Made by a program: the position numbers and the translations under genes
The notes under the pieces: model-generated
Told to the model about the DNA's origin: nothing
Database searches by the model: none
What the model saw: only the letters and a program-made list of their open reading frames with translations
NCBI GenBank assembly: GCA_902595795.1
Contig: CACJRK010000004.1
Span: forward strand, 1 to 64,000
Source of the DNA: an uncultured Pelagibacteraceae bacterium
GTDB taxonomy: Bacteria > Pseudomonadota > Alphaproteobacteria > Pelagibacterales > Pelagibacteraceae
DNA length: 64,000 nucleotides
Reading direction: 5' to 3'
Shown: positions 30,581 to 39,466 of the stretch, in pieces
Layout of the letters: every line of letters begins with the position of its first letter
Numbering within the stretch: the first letter of the stretch is position 1

Positions 30581-32407
30581 ATGAGCAATAATATCAGAAA
30601 CATCACAATCATAGCCCATGTTGATCATGGCAAAACTACTTTAATTGATAATTTAATGAAACAAAGTGGTTCATTTAGAGATAATGAAGTAGTTGATGAA
30701 AGATTAATGGACTCGGGAGAGCTTGAAAAAGAGAGAGGAATTACAATTTTAGCAAAACCTGCTTCAATTAATTGGAACAATTCAAGAATAAATATTATAG
30801 ATACTCCAGGCCACAGAGATTTCGCTGCTGAAGTTGAAAGAGTTTTAAGTATGGCTGATGGAGCTCTTTTATTGATAGACTCTGCTGAAGGTGTAATGCC
30901 TCAAACAAAGTTTGTATTATCAAAAGCACTCAAACAAGGATTAAAACCAATTGTTGTTATTAACAAATTAGATAAAGCTGATCAAAGAGCAAATGAAGTT
31001 TTAGATGAAACATTTGATTTATTTGTAAGCTTAGACGCAAATGAAGAACAATTAGATTTTCCAGTTATATATGCAAGTGGAAGATCAGGTTGGGCAGATC
31101 ATGAAGTTGATGGTCCAAGAGAAAATTTAAATCCTTTGTTAAATTTAATTGTTGGTCATGTAAAACCTGCTGAACTTGATAAAACTAAACCTTTTGCAAT
31201 GTTATCAACGCTACTTTATGCAGATAGTTTTTTAGGAAGAAGTTTAGTTGGAAAAATTACACAAGGGACTGCAAAAGCTAATCAATCTATAAAAGCAATT
31301 AATTTAAATGGTGAAAAAGTTGATGAAGGAAAATTAACAAAAATTTTTAGATATGAAGGAACAAAAAAAGTTCCAATAGATGTTGGCGAGGCAGGAGATA
31401 TTGTAGTTGTTGCTGGATTAGAAAAAGCAAACGTTGCTGATACAATATGCGATCTAGAGATTAATAAGCCTATTCCTGCTACTCCGATAGATCCTCCTAC
31501 AATGTCAATTACGATTACTGTTAATACTTCACCTTTAGCTGGAACTGAAGGTAAAAAATTAACCAGTACCCAAATAAGAGATAGATTAGTTCAAGAGGCT
31601 CAAAATAATGTTGGAATTACATTTTCAGAAGACGAGGGAAAGGACTCATTTGTTGTTAGTGGCAGAGGTGAGTTGATGTTGGAAATTCTTTTAACTCAAA
31701 TGAGAAGAGAAGGTTTTGAAATGACAGTAAGCCCTCCAAAAGTTTTATACAAAACTGATGAAAGTGGAAATAAACTTGAGCCAATTGAAGAAATTACAAT
31801 AGACCTTGATGAAGAACATTCATCAAAAGTGATTGATTCGATGAATAGAAGAAAAGGTAAATTAATAGAATTAAAAGACACTGGTACCAATAAAAAAAGA
31901 TTAATTTTTCATGCACCTACTAGAGGCTTAATGGGGTACACAAGTAGATTTCTTACACTTACAAAAGGAAATGGAGTGATCAATAGAATATTCCATAGCT
32001 TTGGTCCTTTTGAAGGTGAAATGGAAGGTAGAAGAAATGGAGCATTAATATCTATGGAACAAGGAAAAGCTGTTGCATTCGCAATATTTAACTTACAGGC
32101 ACGAGGAGAAATGTTTGTTACACATAATGACTCTGTTTATCCTGGAATGATTGTTGGTCTTTCACCTAAACCAGGTGATATGATTATTAATGTAATGAAG
32201 GGTAAGAAATTGACCAATATGAGAACTCAGGGTACTGATGAGAATGTTGCACTTACACCTGTAAGAAAAATGTCAATTGCAGAGCAATTAAGTATGCTTA
32301 ATATAGATGAAGCTCTAGAGATAACTCCAGATTCTTGTAGATTGAGAAAAGCAATTCTAGATCCACACGAAAGAAAAAAAAGCGAAAAAGCTATAGCCGC
32401 AGCTTAA
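30581..32407 (+). CDS. typA: ribosome-associated GTPase TypA/BipA
   Basis: TypA/BipA is an EF-G-like GTPase that acts on the ribosome, needed for subunit assembly and growth under stress. The 608-residue protein has the GTPase motifs AHVDHGKTTLIDNL (G1), ERGITI (G2), IIDTPGHRDF (G3) and VVINKLDKAD (G4). The C-terminal domain region GRGELMLEILLTQMRREGFE and the BipA-specific NMRTQGTDENVALTP are present. Its TAA stop overlaps the stop of the convergent membrane-protein gene in a TTAA sequence. Confidence 0.97.
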   Translation: MSNNIRNITIIAHVDHGKTTLIDNLMKQSGSFRDNEVVDERLMDSGELEKERGITILAKPASINWNNSRINIIDTPGHRDFAAEVERVLSMADGALLLIDSAEGVMPQTKFVLSKALKQGLKPIVVINKLDKADQRANEVLDETFDLFVSLDANEEQLDFPVIYASGRSGWADHEVDGPRENLNPLLNLIVGHVKPAELDKTKPFAMLSTLLYADSFLGRSLVGKITQGTAKANQSIKAINLNGEKVDEGKLTKIFRYEGTKKVPIDVGEAGDIVVVAGLEKANVADTICDLEINKPIPATPIDPPTMSITITVNTSPLAGTEGKKLTSTQIRDRLVQEAQNNVGITFSEDEGKDSFVVSGRGELMLEILLTQMRREGFEMTVSPPKVLYKTDESGNKLEPIEEITIDLDEEHSSKVIDSMNRRKGKLIELKDTGTNKKRLIFHAPTRGLMGYTSRFLTLTKGNGVINRIFHSFGPFEGEMEGRRNGALISMEQGKAVAFAIFNLQARGEMFVTHNDSVYPGMIVGLSPKPGDMIINVMKGKKLTNMRTQGTDENVALTPVRKMSIAEQLSMLNIDEALEITPDSCRLRKAILDPHERKKSEKAIAAA

Positions 32408-33051
32408 TCAAAAGTTTTATCAACTAAATAAAGTCCTAACGCAACACATGGTCCTATACCAAATGCAAATAATAATGTTCCAATCCCTACTGTACCTCCT
32501 AAATACCATCCAATACTAACAACTGAAATTTCTAATGTTGCTCTCACTACAGCTATAGGAAAATTAGTTAATTTTTGTAATCCTATCATTAGTCCATCTC
32601 TAGGACCGGCTCCTAAATTTGATACCAGGTAAATACCCCCGCCTATTCCAACCATGATTACAGAAATTATAGCTAACATTAATTGATAAATATAATTTGA
32701 TGGTGTTGGAATATATTTTACGCAAAGATCAATCATAATTGCAATTATCAAAGCATTAAATATTGTACCCATCCCCGGTTTTTGTCCAAGAGGGATCCAT
32801 AAAATTAAAACAGCAATACTTATTAACAATGTGATAGTTCCAATACTTAAATTAATATTTAAGGAAATACCTTGGGCCAAAACACTCCAAGGAGAGGCTC
32901 CTGTGAATGAAACAATTAACAATCCTTCGCCTAATCCAAATAAAGACAAACCAAAACATAAGAAAAAAAATGTAGAAAACTTTGGTTTAAAATTAAATGG
33001 TTTTTCTGAGCTCCATTTTACTTTTGGAATATTTTTTATTTTTAAAAACAT
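32404..33051 (-). CDS. YczE/YitT-like integral membrane protein
   Basis: The 215-residue protein has about five to six membrane helices. GEGLLIVSFTGASPWSVLAQGISLN near the N-terminus and GIGGGIYLVSNLGAGPRDGLMIGLQK in the middle are repeated-type motifs (G-S/A-P-W/R-D) characteristic of the YczE membrane family. Function is unknown, and links to transport are speculative. It converges on typA with a four-base overlap of stop codons and is divergent from the following secreted-protein gene (53-base gap). Confidence 0.82.
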   Translation of the reverse strand: MFLKIKNIPKVKWSSEKPFNFKPKFSTFFFLCFGLSLFGLGEGLLIVSFTGASPWSVLAQGISLNINLSIGTITLLISIAVLILWIPLGQKPGMGTIFNALIIAIMIDLCVKYIPTPSNYIYQLMLAIISVIMVGIGGGIYLVSNLGAGPRDGLMIGLQKLTNFPIAVVRATLEISVVSIGWYLGGTVGIGTLLFAFGIGPCVALGLYLVDKTFD

Positions 33052-33104
33052 AATTGTAATAAGCTATATCTATTGATGAAAAATTCTAATATTGTAATCA
33101 GCAA

Positions 33105-33785
33105 ATGAAAAAGTTTGCAGTTATTTTAGTTGTTGTGTTTTTCTCATCAATTTCTTTAGCCCATATAGGTCATTATAACAAATTTGACAAAATAGAAATG
33201 GAGATCTTGAGAAATGATGAAGTAATTGGGTATAATAATTATTTTTTTAAAAGAGATGGTGAAAAAACTATAGTAAAAAATCAATATAAATTTGAGGTAA
33301 AATTACTATCTGCAACAATATTCAAAGTAGAAGGATACGGTGAAGAAATTTATTTAAAAGATAATTTAATATCTTTTCAGTCAAAAACGCTTCAAAATAA
33401 AAAAGAAAAATTCGTAAATTTAAAATTAGATAAAAATAATAAAAAGTTTGATATCAAGGGATCTTCATATTCAGGTGAAGCTTCTATTAAAAATATTATT
33501 GGAAATTGGTGGAGTCATAAAATTTTACAAGCAGAAAGCCAAATAAGTCCTATTTCTGGAAGTATAAAAGAACAAATAGTTACTTTTATTGGGAAGGAAA
33601 ATATTTCAATTAATGGCAAACAATACGAAACAGATCATTTCAAACTTACATCTAAAGATATGTCTCTTCCTGAAGATAAAAAATTAAATTTTAACATTTG
33701 GCTTGATAAAAAAACTTCAGTTATTGTTAAAATTACATATAAGAGAATGGGTAATTGGGAATATCGCTTAAAAAATCTTGAATAA
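33105..33785 (+). CDS. exported DUF6134-like protein
   Basis: The protein has a signal peptide (MKKFAVILVVVFFSSISLA) and a mature part of about 205 residues with alternating strands, suggesting a periplasmic beta-sandwich or lipocalin-like fold. The stretch ASIKNIIGNWWSHKILQAESQISPISGSI and the closing WLDKKTSVIVKITYKR resemble DUF6134, a family of unknown function. It stands alone between two minus-strand genes, ending two bases before the stop of the convergent FAD oxidoreductase gene. The family assignment is tentative. Confidence 0.68.
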   Translation: MKKFAVILVVVFFSSISLAHIGHYNKFDKIEMEILRNDEVIGYNNYFFKRDGEKTIVKNQYKFEVKLLSATIFKVEGYGEEIYLKDNLISFQSKTLQNKKEKFVNLKLDKNNKKFDIKGSSYSGEASIKNIIGNWWSHKILQAESQISPISGSIKEQIVTFIGKENISINGKQYETDHFKLTSKDMSLPEDKKLNFNIWLDKKTSVIVKITYKRMGNWEYRLKNLE

Positions 33786-33787
33786 AA

Positions 33788-34759
33788 TTATTTATTTATT
33801 TTTTTAAAAAGATCGTTTGCACTTATCCATCCGGCCTCTACTCTAGGACCTACAAACCAATCTGCACACACACCTAAATTAAATTTAGTATTCCAATAAC
33901 TTTTAACTTTTAAGGGTTTAGAATTTGAAGAATATTTCCAACCATGATTTAATGAAGTTAATATTTTTTTTTTTTCAATTCCAGTAAGTTGAAAAAAACG
34001 ATCAATCAAAATCTTTGAATTTTTTTCTTTATTTTCTCTATTTTTATTTATTTTTTTGTTTGACCATAGGCTTGTGCTTTGTAAAGTCCATAAATCATAA
34101 TTACTTTTAAATCTTTTTTTACTATTTTCTTTAGCAGCCCACCCTAAAATTTTGTCGTCAAATAAATAACTCGATATGTTTTTATTTGTTTTTTGCATTT
34201 CAATCATGACTGTAATATTTGCATCCATTTTAATATTTTGTTTGATGAATGGATCTTTTATAAATTTTTTTGATAATTTTTTTAATTGTGGGAATGGGCA
34301 AGTTAATATCAATTTATCATAATATTTTATTTGGTTGTTCTTAAAATATAATTTCCATTTATGATTTATAAATTTAATCTTATCTAACTCACTTTGAAAA
34401 TTACATTTTATATTCTTTATTAAATGTTTGCTAATATCGTTGTTGCCTTTACAGCCAATTATTTTAACATGATTTTTATTTTCTTTTTTTAATTTGTTTA
34501 AAAAAATATGTTTGCCACTCCATTTTTTTAGAATTTTTTTTTTACATAAAATTGTAATAAATTTTTTAAATTGAATTGATTTTGGAGAAATATATTGTGC
34601 TCCGTGGTCAAATCCTTTTGACTTATTTAATCTTTTAAAAGAAGATCTGCCACCCGGACCTCGAGCTTTATCATAAATATGTACAGAATTTTTTTTGCTT
34701 AAAAGATTGGCTATTGTCGCTCCTGAAATTCCAGAGCCAATGACACAATAACTGCTCAT
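33788..34759 (-). CDS. FAD-dependent amine oxidase/renalase-like oxidoreductase
   Basis: The N-terminus SSYCVIGSGISGATIANLLSKKNSVHIYDKARGPGGRSSFKR is a classic FAD-binding Rossmann motif, followed by the GG-doublet of the monoamine oxidase/renalase group. KGFDHGAQYISP and a C-terminal LGVCADWFVGPRVEAGWISANDL (second FAD contact) complete the pattern. The 323-residue length fits bacterial renalase-like proteins. The substrate is not known. Its ATG overlaps the pmbA stop by four bases, so it is likely translated with tldD-pmbA. Confidence 0.85.
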   Translation of the reverse strand: MSSYCVIGSGISGATIANLLSKKNSVHIYDKARGPGGRSSFKRLNKSKGFDHGAQYISPKSIQFKKFITILCKKKILKKWSGKHIFLNKLKKENKNHVKIIGCKGNNDISKHLIKNIKCNFQSELDKIKFINHKWKLYFKNNQIKYYDKLILTCPFPQLKKLSKKFIKDPFIKQNIKMDANITVMIEMQKTNKNISSYLFDDKILGWAAKENSKKRFKSNYDLWTLQSTSLWSNKKINKNRENKEKNSKILIDRFFQLTGIEKKKILTSLNHGWKYSSNSKPLKVKSYWNTKFNLGVCADWFVGPRVEAGWISANDLFKKINK

Positions 34760-36072
34760 TTTCCTGCAACAGTCATACCTTCTATCATCATAGTGGGTGA
34801 GTTGACTGAATATTCAAATTCTAAATCATTAGCTAAAATTATATTTTTGAACATATCCTTAAAATTACCAGCAATTGTTATTTCGTTAACAGGATATTTA
34901 AATTCTCCATCTTCAACTAAAAAACCATTGGCACCTACTGAATAATCTCCTGTCACAAGGTTAGATCCGTGACCAATAGTTTCAGTAATATAAAGACTTC
35001 TCGAATTCTTACTCATAAGATCTTCATAACTAATATTTCCATTTTCAAAATATAGATTAGTAGTTCCACCACTTCTTCCATTTGATTTTAAATTTAATTT
35101 TTTTCCGTTATATGTATCTACAAGATAATTTTTAAGTATTCCATTCTCTATAAGTTTTAATGTATTTGAATTTACACCTTCTGAATCAAAACTTTGAGAA
35201 CCCATTCCTTTAATTATATCTGGTTTATCAATTACATTTATCGAATTAGCAAAAACCTGTTGATCAATTTTATCCTTTAAAAATGAAGTACCTCTAGCAA
35301 TTGCAGAGGCAGATATTGCACTTGCAAATTCACTTAACATTATTTTTGAAATTCTTTTATCAAAAATTATGCTGATCTTCTCACTTCCAATTTTTTTTGG
35401 GCTCAATTTTCTAATAGTTTGTTTGGCAGCTTTATTTCCAAGATCTGTTGCTTGCTTAATATCAGATAAATGTCTTTTACTTGAAAATTCATAGTCTCTT
35501 TCCATGCTTTTTTCATCTTTTGCAACTGTTACGCAGGAAGCAGTAAAAGATGAGGTTTTATAACCGCCACAAAAACTATCGCTATTAGCTAAAATAAAAT
35601 TAGACTTATTTTCAGTGAAACTAGATTCTGTATTTATGATTTGATTATCTGATGAAGCAGATTCCTCTAAATCTTTTAAATATTTTATTTTTTTATCGTT
35701 TTCGAACCTTGTTTCATCATACAAATTAAGGCTACTAATTTGTTTCGCTAATAAATTTTTATCAGGCAAAGAATTAAATTCATCCTCTGGTGTAATTTTT
35801 GTAGTTTCAAAGCACTTTTCAATTAAAGTTTTTATATTTTCATCTAGTAAATTTGATGATGAAATTGATGATCTTCTTTTACCTAAATAAGTTTCTATAC
35901 TTAATGCCAATCCATCTGATCTATCCGAGGCTTCTAAGGATTTATTTCTAAAATTAACTGTTTCTGAAATTGAGTGACCAACTGTAACACTTGCATCAGT
36001 TGCTCCCATTTTTTTTGCTAAATCTAAACAATATGAAGCTTTCGATTTTAGAAATTCTTGATCCTTAACCAT
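34756..36072 (-). CDS. pmbA: TldE/PmbA metalloprotease subunit
   Basis: PmbA (TldE) is the partner of TldD in a heterodimeric protease that unravels and cleaves short or modified peptides. The 438-residue protein shows SISETVNFRNKSLEASDRSDGLALSIE near the N-terminus, and SRSLYITETIGHGSNLVTGDYSVGANGFLVEDGEFKYPVNEITIAGN near the C-terminus, both typical. PmbA lacks the zinc motif, as expected. It follows tldD by six bases. Confidence 0.95.
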   Translation of the reverse strand: MVKDQEFLKSKASYCLDLAKKMGATDASVTVGHSISETVNFRNKSLEASDRSDGLALSIETYLGKRRSSISSSNLLDENIKTLIEKCFETTKITPEDEFNSLPDKNLLAKQISSLNLYDETRFENDKKIKYLKDLEESASSDNQIINTESSFTENKSNFILANSDSFCGGYKTSSFTASCVTVAKDEKSMERDYEFSSKRHLSDIKQATDLGNKAAKQTIRKLSPKKIGSEKISIIFDKRISKIMLSEFASAISASAIARGTSFLKDKIDQQVFANSINVIDKPDIIKGMGSQSFDSEGVNSNTLKLIENGILKNYLVDTYNGKKLNLKSNGRSGGTTNLYFENGNISYEDLMSKNSRSLYITETIGHGSNLVTGDYSVGANGFLVEDGEFKYPVNEITIAGNFKDMFKNIILANDLEFEYSVNSPTMMIEGMTVAGK

Positions 36073-36078
36073 AATACT

Positions 36079-37491
36079 TTAAAGTTTTGTTCCACCAACT
36101 GTCATTTTATCGATCAAAATTGAAGGTTGAGCAACTCCCACCGGAACTCCTTGTCCAGCTTTTCCACAAGTTCCTATACCTGGATCTAGCATCATATCAT
36201 TTCCTACCATTGATACTTCTTTAAGTATTGATGGTCCATCACCAATAAGTGTTGCGCCTTTAATTGGAGATCCAATTTTTCCATTATTTATTTCGTAAGC
36301 TTCAGTACAATTAAATACAAATTTACCAGATGTAATATCTACCTGGCCACCTCCAAAACTTACTGCAAAAATTCCTTTATCAACAGATTTGATCATTTCA
36401 TCTTGAGTTTGATTGCCACTTAACATCATTGTATTTCTCATCCTTGGCAAAACAATATGTCTATAATTTTCTCTTCTTCCTGATCCGGTAGATCTTGTAT
36501 TCATTAATCTTGCATTGTGCCTGTCTTGCATAAAGTTTTTAAGAATACCATTTTCAATTAAAACTGTTCGCTCGGTTGGCGTTCCCTCATCATCAATAGT
36601 TAAACTACCTCTTTTATTATCAATCGTACCATCATCAACAATTGTTACTCCCTCACTTGCAACTTTTTTTCCCATAAGATCATGAAATGCTGATGTTTTT
36701 TTTCTATTAAAATCTCCTTCTAGACCATGACCAATTGCTTCATGAATTAATATAGCAGGCCAACCTGGTCCTAAGACTACTTTCATCTCACCAGCAGGTG
36801 CTGGTTTGCTTTCTAAATTTACTGATGCAATTCTAAAAGCCTCTTCACAAACAGTTTTCCAATTATCATTTTTTAAATAATCATCATAAGATTGTCTGCC
36901 ACCAATTCCATATACTCCCGTTTCTTTTCTTCCATTTTTTTCCAACATTACAGAGACATTAAATCTAATTAATGGACGTACATCAGTGAGCGCTTCTCCA
37001 CCTGATCGAATAATTTCAATTGATTTTTGCTCACCAGCAAAACTAGCAGTTACTTGTTTTACTGATCCATCTTTTTTTCTTAAAAAATCGTTTACTTTAT
37101 TTAAAACTTCTAATTTCGAGTCTAAAGTTTTTTGTTCAATTGGATTAATATCTTTATAAAATTTTTTATTAGATTTTGGAATTTGATGATTATATGTGCC
37201 TTTAATTGATTTAAGGGTTGATTTAAGATTTTCTGAGGAATTTTTTAGTGAATCTTTTGATATTTCGTTTGAATATGAATAGGCAACAACCTCGTTTGAA
37301 ATAGCTCTGAAGCCAAATCCTAAATCAGAACTATAGTTTGAGCTTTTTATTTTGTTGTCATCTAGCAAAATTGACTCTGATTTAGACTCCTCTAAATAAA
37401 GCTCACCATCATCACAATTATTTAGTGTTTCAGATACTATTTTATCTGCATCTTGTCTTGTTAAATCAGATTTGTTAAAGAAATTACTCAT
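36079..37491 (-). CDS. tldD: TldD metalloprotease, catalytic subunit
   Basis: TldD carries the zinc site of the TldD/TldE peptidase. The HExxxH motif is visible in PAILIHEAIGHGLEGDFNRKKTS (about residues 250-270), with further family motifs RMRNTMMLSGN and VSFGGGQVDITSGKFVFNCTEAYEI. The protein is 470 residues. Known roles include processing of microcin and PQQ-type precursors and general degradation of short peptides. No precursor-peptide genes are seen nearby, so housekeeping peptide turnover is more likely here. Confidence 0.96.
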   Translation of the reverse strand: MSNFFNKSDLTRQDADKIVSETLNNCDDGELYLEESKSESILLDDNKIKSSNYSSDLGFGFRAISNEVVAYSYSNEISKDSLKNSSENLKSTLKSIKGTYNHQIPKSNKKFYKDINPIEQKTLDSKLEVLNKVNDFLRKKDGSVKQVTASFAGEQKSIEIIRSGGEALTDVRPLIRFNVSVMLEKNGRKETGVYGIGGRQSYDDYLKNDNWKTVCEEAFRIASVNLESKPAPAGEMKVVLGPGWPAILIHEAIGHGLEGDFNRKKTSAFHDLMGKKVASEGVTIVDDGTIDNKRGSLTIDDEGTPTERTVLIENGILKNFMQDRHNARLMNTRSTGSGRRENYRHIVLPRMRNTMMLSGNQTQDEMIKSVDKGIFAVSFGGGQVDITSGKFVFNCTEAYEINNGKIGSPIKGATLIGDGPSILKEVSMVGNDMMLDPGIGTCGKAGQGVPVGVAQPSILIDKMTVGGTKL

Positions 37492-37576
37492 TCATCTTAA
37501 ATAGTGGTTTGTTGATAATTTTCAACTGATCATTTTACGCATGTACAATTTATTACTTAAAGTTAATTATTGTTAA

Positions 37577-37924
37577 ATGAAAGTATTTTTTAATAACTCT
37601 TGTAAAATCTGTAGATCAGAAATTAACTTATATAAAAAAGAAAATATCAAAGATATTGACTGGATAGATATAACAAATAATTCAGATGCTGAAAAAGAAA
37701 CATCTAGAAATGATAAAGAGTTATTAAGAAGATTACATGTTAAAGATAATGGTAAAATTATTCAAGGTGCGGAGGCATTTCTTTATGTTTGGAAAAAAAT
37801 TCCAAAGTATAAATTTTTATATAAATTTTTTAAATTACCAATAATTTTCACAATCTTTAAATATGGGTACGAAATGATTGCCTTTTTTTTATATTTAAAG
37901 AATAAAAAACAACTTAAAAACTAA
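37577..37924 (+). CDS. DCC family thiol-disulfide oxidoreductase-like protein (DUF393)
   Basis: The 115-residue protein begins MKVFFNNSCKICRSEINLYKKE, which holds the CxxC pair at the start of a thioredoxin-like fold, as in the DCC (DUF393) family. LHVKDNGKIIQGAEAFLYVWKKIPKYKFLYKF is also typical. The C-terminus is hydrophobic. A redox role is likely from the CxxC but the substrate is unknown. It is divergent from tldD, and its stop overlaps that of the convergent 97-residue membrane protein by four bases. Confidence 0.85.
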   Translation: MKVFFNNSCKICRSEINLYKKENIKDIDWIDITNNSDAEKETSRNDKELLRRLHVKDNGKIIQGAEAFLYVWKKIPKYKFLYKFFKLPIIFTIFKYGYEMIAFFLYLKNKKQLKN

Positions 37925-38214
37925 GATAAGAAAAATATTAAAAACTCACTTAGTAAAGACATAGATAATAAAAACATTATTAATAAAATTGAATACATAA
38001 GAGTTATAATTCTATTTCTTTTTCTCCTTAGTCTAACAAAAATTTTATCATCTAGATCTGAAATATCTCTTTCACCAACTACAGGATAATCATAACTCCA
38101 TCGCCATGTAGATTGACCTAATCTAGAATCTAGGCCATTAAAATACCTTATCCACGCAAGAACATATTTTAATATTAAATATAAAATAATCATTAAAATT
38201 GAAGAAAGTAACAT
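37921..38214 (-). CDS. small two-helix membrane protein, unknown function
   Basis: I do not recognise this 97-residue protein. It has an N-terminal membrane helix (LSSILMIILYLILKYVLAWI), a polar middle with GLDSRLGQSTWRWSYDYPVVGERDISDLDDKIFVRLRRKRNR, and a C-terminal membrane helix (ITLMYSILLIMFLLSMSLL). The tryptophan/tyrosine-rich middle and the strongly basic stretch before the second helix look non-random, which supports a real gene. It lies 30 bases downstream of the lysine-rich coiled-coil gene in the same direction. Confidence 0.65.
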   Translation of the reverse strand: MLLSSILMIILYLILKYVLAWIRYFNGLDSRLGQSTWRWSYDYPVVGERDISDLDDKIFVRLRRKRNRIITLMYSILLIMFLLSMSLLSEFLIFFLS

Positions 38215-38244
38215 TCTAAATAATACTTAATTATATAAGATAAC

Positions 38245-39438
38245 TTAATTGATATTTTTGGCTCTTTTTCTTGCAATTAATTGTGTAAGAGCATCAACCA
38301 TAGTATCTGAGGCCGTAAATATTTCATTATTTTTAAACTCATGAGAAATATTTTTTTCAGGGTTTGTTTTGTCTTCAATAACTATTCCTTCATCTGGTGA
38401 ATTATTTTTTATATAAATTAATAAAAGCCACTCATCATCTGAAGCTTCATCCCATTTAACAAATATTTCTCCTGTTTCAAACCTTCTATCTATGCATCTA
38501 AGGATAGACATATGTCTTGTTATATGTCTTTTGTTTAATTGGAATACTAAGCTGCTGGCACTTCTATAAAAACTTTCAAGTGCAAACTCAATTTTTTGTC
38601 TTGCTAAAGTATATTCTTTTTCTTTTTGTAAAAGTGTTTCTCTATCTTCATCTCCTTGAATTTTAACTCCTAAGGCCTCCACTCTTTCTCTAATCTTTTG
38701 ATCTCTTAAAATTCGATATTTTTCTTTTAATTTTTCGATTCTTTGTTGTAAACCAGCATAATCTTCTCTTTTTTCTTGTAGTGAAATTTTTTCTAATTTT
38801 TCTAATTCTTTAACTTCCCTAACTCTAAATTTTTCTATTTGCTTATCTAGTTTTAGTTGCTGTAAAAATCGTTTTTGTTTTTCCGCTTGTTCTATTCTTA
38901 GAAGAGCTTGTTCTTTTCTTAAAAATAATTTTATTTCTTTTGTTCTTTGCTTTTCTAACCTAATTTCATCTTTTAAAGTTTGTTCTTTAAATTTAACTTT
39001 TAATTCTGCTTCTTTTTGTTTTTCTTTTACGATTTTAATCTTTTCTAACCTTTCTTTTTCTTGTTTTTCTAATTTTAGTCTTCTTGCTTCATCCTTTTTA
39101 AGAATTCTGTATTGAGAAATTGTATCTGCTATTTTGTCGAAAAATGCTTGAATATATTTTTCAAAACCTAAATTTATTTTAAACTTTATTTCAGGTTTTA
39201 ATGAATTTTGAAAATTTATTAACTTTAAAAGAAAATCCGGTTGCTTTGATTTTATTGATTTAAATTTTTTTATTAGTTTTTTTGTTTTTTTAACTTTATT
39301 TTTTTTTTTGGATTTTCTTGGTTTTGCTTTTCTTATTTTTATATTTCTTTTTTTAGGTTTTTTAAAAGCCTTTTTATTTTTTTGTTTATTTTTGTTTTTA
39401 GAAACGTTTTTTTTTAACTTTTTTTTCTTTTTTTTCAT
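38245..39438 (-). CDS. lysine-rich coiled-coil protein, unknown function
   Basis: I do not recognise this protein. I place the start at the ATG at 39438, since the track start is TTG and gives no better ribosome site. The product has about 397 residues. Roughly the first 65 are almost entirely lysine, asparagine and arginine (runs such as KKKKKKLKKN). A long charged coiled coil follows to about residue 290 (repeats of KLEKQEKERLEKIK type), and then a globular C-terminal domain with ALESFYRSASSLVFQLNKRHITRHMSILRCIDRRFETGEIFVKWDEASDDEWLLLIYI. The basic head could bind nucleic acid or membrane. It lies between cfa-like and small membrane-protein genes. Confidence 0.72.
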   Translation of the reverse strand: MKKKKKKLKKNVSKNKNKQKNKKAFKKPKKRNIKIRKAKPRKSKKKNKVKKTKKLIKKFKSIKSKQPDFLLKLINFQNSLKPEIKFKINLGFEKYIQAFFDKIADTISQYRILKKDEARRLKLEKQEKERLEKIKIVKEKQKEAELKVKFKEQTLKDEIRLEKQRTKEIKLFLRKEQALLRIEQAEKQKRFLQQLKLDKQIEKFRVREVKELEKLEKISLQEKREDYAGLQQRIEKLKEKYRILRDQKIRERVEALGVKIQGDEDRETLLQKEKEYTLARQKIEFALESFYRSASSLVFQLNKRHITRHMSILRCIDRRFETGEIFVKWDEASDDEWLLLIYIKNNSPDEGIVIEDKTNPEKNISHEFKNNEIFTASDTMVDALTQLIARKRAKNIN

Positions 39439-39466
39439 TTTAAGGAAATTAATATCTATCAATAAT

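Noticed and set aside
39439-39462. TTG start of the lysine-rich coiled-coil protein
   Set aside because: An ATG eight codons later gives a simpler start, and neither has a strong ribosome binding site.
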